Source: 55-13 sp964501275
Lineage (GTDB): Bacteria > Armatimonadota > Fimbriimonadia > Fimbriimonadales > Fimbriimonadaceae
Assembly (NCBI GenBank): GCA_964501275.1
Contig: CAZCSP010000005.1
Location: forward strand, 115,386-179,385
Reading direction: 5' to 3'
DNA: 64,000 nucleotides
The stretch's first letter is position 1; every line of letters begins with the position of its first letter. This document shows, piece after piece, positions 42,907 through 50,485 of the stretch. The position numbers and the translations under genes were made by a program. Under the pieces are notes generated by a model. The model worked only from the letters and a program-made list of their open reading frames with translations. It was not told the DNA's origin and did no database searches.

Positions 42907-43094
42907 ATTCGAACCTCCGTGACATTCGGCCTGCGATCCGCGCCCAGGCGCCAACAAAGGTTCCGGTGATGGATTTTCTTACTCAGGTGGACTCAGTCCT
43001 CTCCGCGGATCCGGCAGCGCCCCAAGTCGCTAGTCGGGAGTTTAGCACGGGGAGGGGGGATTTTTTGGCGATTTTTTTCGTACACTAGGGATAC

Positions 43095-43499
43095 ATGGGG
43101 CGGAAACCTGGGAAGGCGGCGGTGACTCCGGCGGAGTTGAAGATTTTGCAGGTGCTAGGCGAGTTGGGGCCGAGCACGGTTCGGGAGGTGCATGACCGAA
43201 TCCAGCGAGAGCAAGAGGTCGGCTATACGTCCGTGCTGAAGACCCTGCAACTGATGCACGCCAAGGGCTTGGTGGACCGAGATGAATCGGCGCGGAGCCA
43301 TACCTATTCGGTCAGCGAGTCGGCGCACCAGTCCAAGCGGAACTGGATCGGAGGCGTGATGGAGTCGGTCTTCCGGGGATCGGCGTCGGAGCTTCTCCTC
43401 CACGCCGTGGACCCGCAAAAGGTCACGCAGAAGGACATCGACGAACTGCAGAAGGTGGTGGACCAGCTTCGGGAGCAGGCTCAACAGGGGCAGCAATGA
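43095..43499 (+). CDS. blaI: BlaI/MecI/CopY-family repressor, pair 2
   Basis: 134 residues. TPAELKILQVLGELGPSTVREVHDRIQREQEVGYTSVLKTLQLM is the winged-helix domain, clearly paralogous to pair 1; the C-terminal dimerisation helices end in a Gln-rich tail. A -10-like TACACT (43081-43086) is only 9 bases from the ATG, so the leader is at most a few bases. The two phased dyads seen before pair 1 are not present; only a direct TACA...TACA is visible. The stop overlaps the next ATG (ATGA). Confidence 0.92.
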   Translation: MGRKPGKAAVTPAELKILQVLGELGPSTVREVHDRIQREQEVGYTSVLKTLQLMHAKGLVDRDESARSHTYSVSESAHQSKRNWIGGVMESVFRGSASELLLHAVDPQKVTQKDIDELQKVVDQLREQAQQGQQ

Positions 43500-44533
43500 A
43501 GTTCTGGATCGAACCCACCAGCTTTGCGGACCGCCTTCAAGCAGCGTGGCTCCCCTGTCTGCTGTGGGGACTGCTATTGGCTGGCCCCGCCGTCCTGGCC
43601 TCTTCCCTGCTCTGGGAGCCTCGTCTGAAGCAGCGATGGCTTCAGGCGATCGCCCTGCTCTGGCTTGCCGGAACCGCGACGCTGATCGCGATGGTCGGCC
43701 CTTACCAAATCTCCTCCGGCCCCAAAGGCACGAACTGGATCGCCTTGGCATGGTTAGCGGGAACGGTCTGCTGTTTGGGGCTGCTGGGATGGAGACTCCT
43801 TCGCGCCCGTCGCTTTGGCACCGGCTGCCATTCGTCCGGCTCCGAATTGGAACGATTGTTTCAGGAGGAGGTGGAGGCTATGGGTGCTCGGGGCGTTCGG
43901 CTTTTAACTCATCCCGATCTGGGCAACGACCTTGCGATCTGTCGACATCGAACGGTCTTCGTCTCGCCCCATTTGCGGGAAACATTGAGCGAGTCGCAGG
44001 TTCGGGCGGTGCTTCGGCATGAGATCGCCCACGCCGAGAATCGGCATTGGGGGCAGTGGGTTTTGGAGTCCTTCCTGTTGGCCCCCATGTTCTGGCACCC
44101 CTTCGGCTGGTGGCTGGGCGCGGCGTTGCACGAGGCTCGGGAGATGGAGGCGGACGACGCAGCGCGGCAGGTGGATCGGCTGGGCTATGCGGAGGCTCTG
44201 CTCAGGCTGCAAAAATCAGCCCGCCAACCCCTCATCTTTGCCTTTGCCCGCCCGTGCAAGGCGAGATGGAAGCGGCTGGGCGAGCCGTTCGAGTCGCCTG
44301 GCCTTCCCCGAGCCTTGGCGGCGAGGTCTGTCACGGGAGCATCCGTGTTGCTGGCAGGGATGATCGGCCAACTCCTCCTTCCCTCTCCGCCTCAACAGTT
44401 AAGGTCCATTAGCCATTCCACCGATCCTGGGTTCCAACGTATCCAAGTTCAGGCCATAGCCGGATCGTCGTCGTCCTCGGTGAGTGCAAGCGCACGGGCT
44501 TTCGTTATCGTCGGCGATCACGGCCAACCTTAG
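43496..44533 (+). CDS. BlaR1-like M56 membrane metallopeptidase, pair 2
   Basis: 345 residues, shorter than pair 1. Transmembrane helices at about 18-40, 50-68 and 78-97, a zinc site HEIAHAENRHWGQW (H175), AREMEADDAARQVDR near 220 and a final helix near 280-297. Only about 45 residues follow the last helix, so there is no extracytoplasmic sensor domain at all. Otherwise it is as pair 1: predicted to relay a membrane signal by proteolysis to its BlaI partner. The end overlaps the convergent small membrane protein by 29 bases. Confidence 0.9.
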   Translation: MKFWIEPTSFADRLQAAWLPCLLWGLLLAGPAVLASSLLWEPRLKQRWLQAIALLWLAGTATLIAMVGPYQISSGPKGTNWIALAWLAGTVCCLGLLGWRLLRARRFGTGCHSSGSELERLFQEEVEAMGARGVRLLTHPDLGNDLAICRHRTVFVSPHLRETLSESQVRAVLRHEIAHAENRHWGQWVLESFLLAPMFWHPFGWWLGAALHEAREMEADDAARQVDRLGYAEALLRLQKSARQPLIFAFARPCKARWKRLGEPFESPGLPRALAARSVTGASVLLAGMIGQLLLPSPPQQLRSISHSTDPGFQRIQVQAIAGSSSSSVSASARAFVIVGDHGQP

Positions 44534-44783
44534 CGAGGCGGTAGCGCACGAACGACCCGACTCCGGCGAACTTGAAGCTCGGATCAGCGTACTTCTCGAT
44601 CACGTAGAACAGGAAGTAGTAAAAGCGGCAGAACGCCCAGATGGCGATGGCCAGCAGGGCCGCATTCCGCCATTGGAAGTTCTCAGCCAGCAAAAGCGCC
44701 GCCGCCGAGAGACCGAGGAATCCGAACAGATATCCTTTCCAATAAAGCAGCCTCTCGCTCTTGATATCGCCCATCAGGTCCAT
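44505..44783 (-). CDS. small two-helix membrane protein
   Basis: 92 residues from ATG 44783; the longer frame to 44999 is antisense to the next gene. Two hydrophobic helices: GYLFGFLGLSAAALLLA (about 18-34) and AALLAIAIWAFCRFYYFLFYVI (about 41-62), then a basic cytoplasmic tail ending KVGRDRRR. The family is not recognised. Divergent from the stalk-domain gene with 85 bases between starts. Confidence 0.65.
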   Translation of the reverse strand: MDLMGDIKSERLLYWKGYLFGFLGLSAAALLLAENFQWRNAALLAIAIWAFCRFYYFLFYVIEKYADPSFKFAGVGSFVRYRLAKVGRDRRR

Positions 44784-44868
44784 GCTCGGTGGACGCTTGC
44801 CGGGGCTGTGGGGTTCAGGCGCTTTCAGCTTCCTCAAAAATGCCCCATACTGGACTTCGGAGATGCAT

Positions 44869-45534
44869 ATGAACAAGAAAGGGATCATCCTCATCGCCGT
44901 CGGCAGCCTCGCCGCCCTCGCGATCGGCCAAGCCATTACCGGCAACATGAAGCTGAACATCAACGGCAAGGCCGTGGCTGGGCAGACTTTGGTTTCCAAG
45001 GGGCAGGTCTATGTGCCGCTGAGCGCGCTGCGAGCCGCCGGAGCAACCGCGACTGCAAAAAACGGCACGCTCCACATTGGCCTCGGTCCCGCCGGGGGAG
45101 CCAACCAGATTCAGGCCTTGGAGGGCAAGATCGGGGATTGGCTGTTCAATGGCATCTGGCGGTTCCGGGTGCTGGAAGTGGTTCCAAACGACGACGGACG
45201 CGCCGGTTGGAAGGTGAAGGTCGAGCTTCGTAACGGCACCAAATTGGACAACGTGGCCCTCGACGGAACCGGCTATGAGAGCCTCACCCTTGTGATGGCA
45301 GACGCCAACACCCTCAAGCCTTACAACATCACCGACTTCGTGCGACCCGTTGGGCAGGGCGCGAGCATCAGCGTGGATTTGATCTTCTACGACGACGACG
45401 GCAACGGCCGATTGCCCGAGAAGCTCATCATCAGAATCAGCCCCGACGCAGCCACCCGCACTTTCCTCAAGAACCAGGGGGCGGGCTACACCGTCGGCGA
45501 TCCAAGCTTTCGGGTGAACTTGAAGAAGGAGTAG
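44869..45534 (+). CDS. exported protein with copper amine oxidase-like stalk domain
   Basis: 221 residues from ATG 44869, placed 6 bases after GGAG. MNKKGIILIAVGSLAALAIGQAITG is a signal peptide or anchor. Residues 25-72 (LNINGKAVAGQTLVSKGQVYVPLSALRAAG) form the stalk-type N-terminal domain of copper amine oxidases, a beta module common in secreted proteins and not itself an enzyme. The rest (about 80-220) is a beta-rich domain with DLIFYDDDGNGRLPEK near 165, reminiscent of a Ca-binding loop. The next gene begins 3 bases after its stop, so they are co-transcribed. Confidence 0.75.
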   Translation: MNKKGIILIAVGSLAALAIGQAITGNMKLNINGKAVAGQTLVSKGQVYVPLSALRAAGATATAKNGTLHIGLGPAGGANQIQALEGKIGDWLFNGIWRFRVLEVVPNDDGRAGWKVKVELRNGTKLDNVALDGTGYESLTLVMADANTLKPYNITDFVRPVGQGASISVDLIFYDDDGNGRLPEKLIIRISPDAATRTFLKNQGAGYTVGDPSFRVNLKKE

Positions 45535-45537
45535 GAG

Positions 45538-45942
45538 ATGGCAAGAAAGACGTGGCGCGAGAAGTTGGATAACGGGCGCAAGCCGGAGGTTGGGCCAACG
45601 CAGCGGTCGATGGCGGGGATTTCAGCGGGAGCCATCATGCTGGTCCCCACGCCCGTGCAGGTGAAGGAGTACATCGAAGCGATCCCCAAGGGCCAGGTGC
45701 GCACCGTGGACCAGCTTAAGGCCGATCTGGCCAAGCAGAGCAAGGCGGAAGTGACTTGCCCGCTGACCACCGGAATCTTCCTGCGCATCGTGGCAGAGGC
45801 GGCGTTGGAGGATCACCAGGAGGGACGGCCCTTGGATCAGATCACTCCGTTCTGGCGGGTCTTGGATGCCAAATCGCCAACGGCAAAGAAGCTGAGTTGC
45901 GGCCCTGAGTTTTTGACTCAGATGCGGCAGAGCGAGGAGTAG
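45538..45942 (+). CDS. MGMT/alkyltransferase-like family protein
   Basis: 134 residues. The end of the stalk gene and this start share GGAGTAGGAG as ribosome site. The region VKEYIEAIPKGQVRTVDQLKADLAKQSKAEVTCPLTTGIFLRIVAEAA (about 42-90) resembles the helix-turn-helix-like C-terminal domain of O6-alkylguanine alkyltransferases (I-P-x-G-x-V-T/R-T). The active PCHR box is missing; in its place is TCPLTTGIF. ITPFWRVLD near 100 is typical of the small MGMT-like proteins annotated in many genomes. DNA repair by alkyl transfer is therefore doubtful; a DNA-damage recognition role is possible. Confidence 0.65.
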   Translation: MARKTWREKLDNGRKPEVGPTQRSMAGISAGAIMLVPTPVQVKEYIEAIPKGQVRTVDQLKADLAKQSKAEVTCPLTTGIFLRIVAEAALEDHQEGRPLDQITPFWRVLDAKSPTAKKLSCGPEFLTQMRQSEE

Positions 45943-45993
45943 GCTAGAGGCTATCTCAAAGCCCCTTTTCGGTAACACAACAGACTTGATATA

Positions 45994-46091
45994 TTCACCG
46001 CCAAGAAACGAAGAAACAAAGGACGCAAAGAGGTGATATCTCTCTTGTTTTCCCTTTGCGTTTCTTTGTTTCTTCGTTTCTTGGCGGTGAA
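45994..46091. repeat. near-perfect 37-bp hairpin of GAAACAAAG words
   Basis: Left arm 45994-46030 (TTCACCGCCAAGAAACGAAG start) pairs almost perfectly with right arm 46054-46091. Sequence family shared with 6437-6530 and, more distantly, 7965-8019. It fills the gap between the MGMT-like gene and the convergent small gene at 46119. Confidence 0.9.
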
Positions 46092-46118
46092 AAGCCTGCG
46101 CTGGTTTTGAGGCTGGTT

Positions 46119-46385
46119 CTACTGATGGATCGTGCTTGGCCTGCCAAGCGTGAATCGCATCTCATAAGCCATCTTCACCACCTCATCGAGCAAAGCGGCG
46201 TCGGATGGGTCGCTGAAGGCTCCCAACATCCGTTCGGCAGGCAGGTTTCCGTGCTGGTCGTGGCCTCTGAGGATATGGCGAATCGCTTCCTCTGGACCTA
46301 ACTTGTGCGACTTCATCACACGTTGGAGCGCCTCGCCCTCTGGGCTATATTCGGGGATATTCAACGTTACGATTTCGAAGCCCAC
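46119..46385 (-). CDS. small hypothetical protein
   Basis: 88 residues from GTG 46385, supported by GGAGGT 8 bases upstream. Predicted beta start (FEIVTLNIPEYSPEGEALQRVM), then helical (LGPEEAIRHILRGH, DAALLDEVVKMAYEMRF). Mixed charged composition, no Cys and no membrane segment. It resembles antitoxin-sized proteins but no family is recognised and no toxin is next to it. The GGDEF regulator gene lies 64 bases upstream on the same strand. Confidence 0.6.
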   Translation of the reverse strand: MGFEIVTLNIPEYSPEGEALQRVMKSHKLGPEEAIRHILRGHDQHGNLPAERMLGAFSDPSDAALLDEVVKMAYEMRFTLGRPSTIHQ

Positions 46386-46449
46386 AGCTCGCCACCTCCC
46401 TTCTTAGTTAAGAGTATGTTACACGCAACGAGGGCAAGTGGCAGGACTA

Positions 46450-47853
46450 TCAAGCCGCCCGTCTGCGCTCGACTTCCTGATAATGGGTCACCTGATCGCG
46501 GCCATTTCTCTTCGAGGCATACAGCGCCACGTCGGCTCGACGGATCAGCTCTTCCCGATCAATCGAGCCGTCGTAGACCGTTGCCACCCCAAAGCTGGCT
46601 GTAATCTGTTGGTGGGGCCAATGGCGTTTTTGGATGGCATCCCTAAATCTCTCGCCCGCCTGGATCGCCTGATCGGGGTCAGTACCTTCTAAGATAACCG
46701 CAAACTCTTCGCCCCCATACCGGGCGGCAGGCTCATGCTTTCGAGTGGTGCCTCGCAGCATTTGGCCAAAGTCTTGGAGAATCGCGTCGCCGCCCTGGTG
46801 CCCGAAGGTGTCGTTGAACTGCTTGAAATGGTCTACATCTATCAGGATCAGGCTAAGGGGAAGCCCCAATCTGACATGGCGATCATAGGCTTGGCATAGC
46901 TCTTCTTGAAAACCACGATGGTTGAGGAGGCCAGTCATGCCATCCGTGAGGGCCAACTGCTCCAAAGCGCGGTTCGCCTTTTCCAACTGAGTCTTCTGAC
47001 GGTTGATGGTGACCATCTGCTCGTCGATCTGTTGCTCGGCGCGCTTGCGTTCCGTAATATCCAGATTCGCGCTGATCGCTCCCACCACGTCGCCCTGAAG
47101 GTTTCGGAGCCCGAAGATATTGCAGACGAAGAACTTGTGTTCGCCCTGCGGAGTGTAGAGGCTCCAGTCGAGGTTTTCCATCAAGGCCCCTTCAAAAAGA
47201 TTCGAAACGGCCCCGCTGTTCCAGAAATCGTTCGATCCGGCACCGAGAACATCCCAGACGGGGCGTTGAAAAGCGTGGTGAGTGGGGATGCCGAAGTCGC
47301 GCTCACACTGGCGGTTCCACTCATGGATCAGGCCCGATTCGTCCAGGGTAAAACAGGCAACGGGCAGCCCACTGAACAGCTCCTCAAAGCGGCGCGAGGC
47401 GTGCATGAGGCTCTGGTTCATGGTATGGAGCGCGTCGCTCTTGTGCTCCATCTCCAGCCTTTGCGCCTGTAGCGAATTCTCAATGCGCAGGATCCGCCGC
47501 GCCACCATGAGCCGTTGGTGCAAGGACTCTGCATCCAGGGGTTTGGAGAGGAAGTCGTCGATACCGGCTTTGTAGGCCTCCTGCAGATCGCCCAAGTCTT
47601 CCGGCGAACTGCATAGGATAAAGTAGACGTAGTTGCCCTCGGCCTCACGGAACTGTCGGCAGAGATCGACGCCGGAGCAATCTGGAAGCAGCCAATCGGA
47701 GATCACCAGGCGGTAGCGGTTTCGGCGATAGAGCGCCGCACCTTCGCTTCCGCTTTGGGCATGATCGACCCGAATCCCCTCTTGTTCGAAGAATCGCTTA
47801 AGGATCAATGCCGAAACGGGCTCATCCTCCACGATGAGCACCCTCGCGTGCAT
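46450..47853 (-). CDS. response regulator-PAS-GGDEF diguanylate cyclase
   Basis: 467 residues from ATG 47853 (MHARVLIVEDEP); a longer TTG frame to 47901 has no support. Receiver domain 1-120 with acidic E9-D10-E11, phosphorylation site D53 in LVISDWLLP, and KPLDAESLHQRL near 105. A helical linker and PAS domain (about 160-275; ELFSGLPVACFTLDESGLIHEWN) follow. The GGDEF domain (about 300-460) has TDGMTGLLNHRGF, DVDHFKQFND and GGEEF; the I-site position reads RKHE rather than RxxD, so product inhibition is probably lost. Phosphorylation-controlled c-di-GMP synthesis is inferred. No adjacent kinase. Confidence 0.93.
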   Translation of the reverse strand: MHARVLIVEDEPVSALILKRFFEQEGIRVDHAQSGSEGAALYRRNRYRLVISDWLLPDCSGVDLCRQFREAEGNYVYFILCSSPEDLGDLQEAYKAGIDDFLSKPLDAESLHQRLMVARRILRIENSLQAQRLEMEHKSDALHTMNQSLMHASRRFEELFSGLPVACFTLDESGLIHEWNRQCERDFGIPTHHAFQRPVWDVLGAGSNDFWNSGAVSNLFEGALMENLDWSLYTPQGEHKFFVCNIFGLRNLQGDVVGAISANLDITERKRAEQQIDEQMVTINRQKTQLEKANRALEQLALTDGMTGLLNHRGFQEELCQAYDRHVRLGLPLSLILIDVDHFKQFNDTFGHQGGDAILQDFGQMLRGTTRKHEPAARYGGEEFAVILEGTDPDQAIQAGERFRDAIQKRHWPHQQITASFGVATVYDGSIDREELIRRADVALYASKRNGRDQVTHYQEVERRRAA

Positions 47854-48323
47854 CCCGTGGCCGATGAGGACGTCCCTATCCTTGCCAGCCTCTACCCTCA
47901 AGTCTTTTCACCAGCGCAATTGGCGCTTATAGACGTAAATCATCGGGATTTGATCTAGGATTCTTATGGGTCCTTAAATACCCATGCAAGAATCCTGCTC
48001 CGACTTGTGGTTCCAACTTGACGGAGCCCCAGATTCTATCTGAGGTTCCCAGGTAGATGCGAACCTCATACGGCAACGTAAGGGCGAGCACGGATTGTCG
48101 GCTTGAATCACCTTGAAGAGATTGCCGGGGGGTCGCGTACCATGCAGAAGCGTCGATCCGCTCGCTACACACTTGCGGATGTGGCTCAGAGCCGCCCGCG
48201 TATGACAATGGTGCGCAATCCGGGTCTCCCCAGCCTCGCTCATCTCCAATCCTGCCGAAAGCCCATTCAGAAGCATCGCTAAGCAAGAGCACTTGACCCT
48301 ACTTGCTCGTTTCGCGCAAGTGG
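47854..48323. other. 470-base gap, no confident gene; hairpin at 47957-47996
   Basis: AGGATTCTT-ATGGGT ... ACCCAT-GC-AAGAATCCT (47957-47996) is a stable hairpin. On the minus strand two overlapping frames (47974-48342 and 47927-48292) are open for about 120 codons but have Cys-rich, low-conservation-looking sequence and no ribosome site; a shifted or decayed small regulatory protein is possible. I could not match either to a family. Confidence 0.45.
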
Positions 48324-49118
48324 TTACTCCGTTGAAAGCCACGCCTCGACCGATTCACGAAGGTCTGGGGGTATCGACAAGTTTGCAGAGGTGAGGCAGG
48401 TCGCCAAAGTGTCACGGAGGCTGGACTCCGCCGCGTCCATGATCAGACCAAGCAGAGCCCCCAAGCCACCGTGCGTCTGGGCCTCCACTAAGGCGTCGAT
48501 GTATTCCACGCGACGCCCCACAGGAATGACTGCGATGGGGTAGCCGCTGCGCATCAAGAGGAGGTTCATCAGAAGCCTCCCCACCCGCCCATTCCCGTCG
48601 CGGAACGGGTGGATCGTGACAAACCGCAGGTGAGTTTCAGTGGCAAACTCGATGGGGTGCAGACCGTGCGGGCTCTCTAGCCACTGGGCGAAATCGGCCA
48701 TATGCAAGGGCAGGTGCATCCAGGAGGGGTAGATGAACTCGGTCCCCGCCGCTTTCACATCGAGTTGACGATACCCTCCGCCATCTTGCCCCTTCATCAC
48801 CAAACCGTGGATTTCGCGAATCTGGCGTTCGCCGATTGGCTCCCCACCGGTGGCAAGCTCGATCACGAAGTCGAGGGCTTCTTTGTGCCCAATCACTTCC
48901 AGATGCTCCTGGAGCGACTTCCCACCAATCGTGACGCCCTTCTCCAATACAATCTGCGTCTCGCTCTGGGTCAGCGTGTTCCCTTCGATGGCGGTCGAGT
49001 GGTAGGTGAACCGGACCTCGTATCGGTGCCGAAGCTCCTCCAGAACATCGGGAGGCAAGGGCCGCATGGCCGCCAGCCAATCCTTTGCCCGAACCAACTC
49101 TTCAAGCCTTTCCATCAA
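48324..49118 (-). CDS. Fic-domain protein (AMPylase family)
   Basis: 264 residues. The active-site motif HPFRDGNGRVGRLLMN (from H170) is complete, with catalytic His and the phosphate-binding DGNGR. The inhibitory helix motif STAIEGN (41-47, S/T-x-x-x-E-G/N) lies N-terminal to the Fic core, so this is a class II, self-inhibited enzyme with E45 as the blocking glutamate. The C-terminal 40 residues are not a clear winged helix. Fic enzymes transfer AMP to Tyr/Ser/Thr hydroxyls; the target is unknown, and no separate antitoxin gene is present, as expected for class II. It lies 24 bases from the propeller gene on the same strand. Confidence 0.92.
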   Translation of the reverse strand: MMERLEELVRAKDWLAAMRPLPPDVLEELRHRYEVRFTYHSTAIEGNTLTQSETQIVLEKGVTIGGKSLQEHLEVIGHKEALDFVIELATGGEPIGERQIREIHGLVMKGQDGGGYRQLDVKAAGTEFIYPSWMHLPLHMADFAQWLESPHGLHPIEFATETHLRFVTIHPFRDGNGRVGRLLMNLLLMRSGYPIAVIPVGRRVEYIDALVEAQTHGGLGALLGLIMDAAESSLRDTLATCLTSANLSIPPDLRESVEAWLSTE

Positions 49119-49142
49119 CCCAGCCTGAAGCTTGGCACAAGT

Positions 49143-50141
49143 TCACCTGACTTTTCTGAGCAAAGTCACCCGGCCAATCGGCACCCACTCCGCAACCAGG
49201 ATATCTCCGTTGCGGAGGAACATCGCATCGTGCGGGTGGATGAACTTGCCGGGGATGAAGTTCTTTCGAGCCGCGCTCCGCAGGTTGGAGGGTCTGCCGT
49301 CTCCAAGCTGGACCACTGGTTTGTTGTCCCGATCCAGAATCGTCACCACGCTCTCCAGGTCGGGAACCAGCATCAGATCGCCGCGCAGCGAGAAATGGCA
49401 GGGCTGTCTCATCCCCTCCGCCTCGAACCTCACATGCTTCCCATCGAGCGAGAAGTACTGAATTCGGCGGTTGCTCCGATCCGCGACCGCCAGAAGCGGC
49501 TCCTTTGGCCGCGTATCGACCCAGAGGCCGTGCGGACAGCTCACCTGCCCAGGGTCCTTCCCTCCGCCACCAAAGGTGCGGAGGTAGTTACCTTTGACGT
49601 CGAAGTGGTGGATCCAGTTGGAACCGTATCCGTCTCCCACATAAAAGTCTCCATTTGGCGAGAAGGCGACGTTGGTGGGCACAAACGGGGCGCCGTCCTT
49701 GTACTTGCCCGACTCCTCGGGAGCCCCTTTTTCCCAAACCACCGTGCCGTCGAGCTTGGTCTTCACCACTTTCCGGGCATTGGTATCGCAATGGTAAAGG
49801 AACTCTTCCCGGCCCTCTCTGCGGAGGTCCAGGCCGTGGGCGCCGCCCTTAAACCGAGATCCCCAAGAGTTGAGGAACTTGCCCTTCTCGTCATAGACGC
49901 AAACCGCATCGCTGCTCTTGCTCTCCCCGTTGACCGTATGAGCCAGGTAGATTCGTCCCCGACCGTCTTGGGCAACCCCATGGGTATCGCCAAAGACCAT
50001 CCCCTCCGGCGGCGTGATCCAGTCGTGGATGCACTCGTATCGGTGCTCCCCGCTTCCCAAAATGAGCTTCTCATCCCCCCAGCCCCTGAAGCCGGTTGCA
50101 ACCGCCGCCGCGCTTGCGGCCAAGAATGTCCGTCGCGTCAT
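49143..50141 (-). CDS. Tat-exported NHL/six-bladed beta-propeller protein
   Basis: 332 residues from ATG 50141, chosen for GGAAAGGAAG directly upstream and because MTRRTFLAASAAAVATG is a twin-arginine signal. ATG 50159 is possible; the frame beyond crosses tRNA-Val. The mature part is a propeller with NHL-type strands (GVAQDGRGRIYLAHTVNGES, VCVYDEKGKFLNSWG, VAFSPNGDFYVGDGYGSNWI, HGLWVDTRPKEPLLAVADRSN, PHDAMFLRNGDILVAEW). The H/D/G spacing resembles peptidyl-alpha-hydroxyglycine amidating lyase-like propellers, but enzymatic activity is not shown. Confidence 0.85.
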   Translation of the reverse strand: MTRRTFLAASAAAVATGFRGWGDEKLILGSGEHRYECIHDWITPPEGMVFGDTHGVAQDGRGRIYLAHTVNGESKSSDAVCVYDEKGKFLNSWGSRFKGGAHGLDLRREGREEFLYHCDTNARKVVKTKLDGTVVWEKGAPEESGKYKDGAPFVPTNVAFSPNGDFYVGDGYGSNWIHHFDVKGNYLRTFGGGGKDPGQVSCPHGLWVDTRPKEPLLAVADRSNRRIQYFSLDGKHVRFEAEGMRQPCHFSLRGDLMLVPDLESVVTILDRDNKPVVQLGDGRPSNLRSAARKNFIPGKFIHPHDAMFLRNGDILVAEWVPIGRVTLLRKVR

Positions 50142-50287
50142 CTTCCTTTCCTCGTTCATGCTTGCAGTGTAATGAAGCGATCTTAAGAAAGCAATTGCTA
50201 AAGCGGTCGATATGCCAGCGAGATCGGTTAAAGTCGGTACGACAACGCCACGGCAGATCATTTCGCCCTGAGCAGGAAAGGAAAAGG

Positions 50288-50363
50288 TGGTGGGCGGTGC
50301 AGGACTTGAACCCGCGACATTCTCGGTGTAAACGAGACGCTCTACCAACTGAGCTAACCGCCC
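50288..50363 (-). tRNA. tRNA-Val, anticodon UAC
   Basis: Full cloverleaf on the minus strand: acceptor GGGCGGT/ACCGCCC, D-arm GCTCAGTTGGTAGAGC, anticodon arm TCTCG-TTTACAC-CGAGA, T-arm GCGGG-TTCAAGT-CCTGC, discriminator A, encoded CCA (50288-50290). It reads GUA, and GUG by wobble. Confidence 0.97.
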
Positions 50364-50485
50364 GCGAGGTCATGAAGTTTACCCGGATGGCCCGATAAGG
50401 GGGAGGCGGGCTAAAGTCCTGATTTACAGATGAGAATCGAGAACCGCGAAGAATCCGGTTCCCTTTTCACTCAAAAAGTCGTTTA

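Noticed and set aside
50142..50348. N-terminal extension of the Tat-exported propeller
   Set aside because: It would be read through tRNA-Val; the Tat signal at ATG 50141 with its ribosome site is the natural start.
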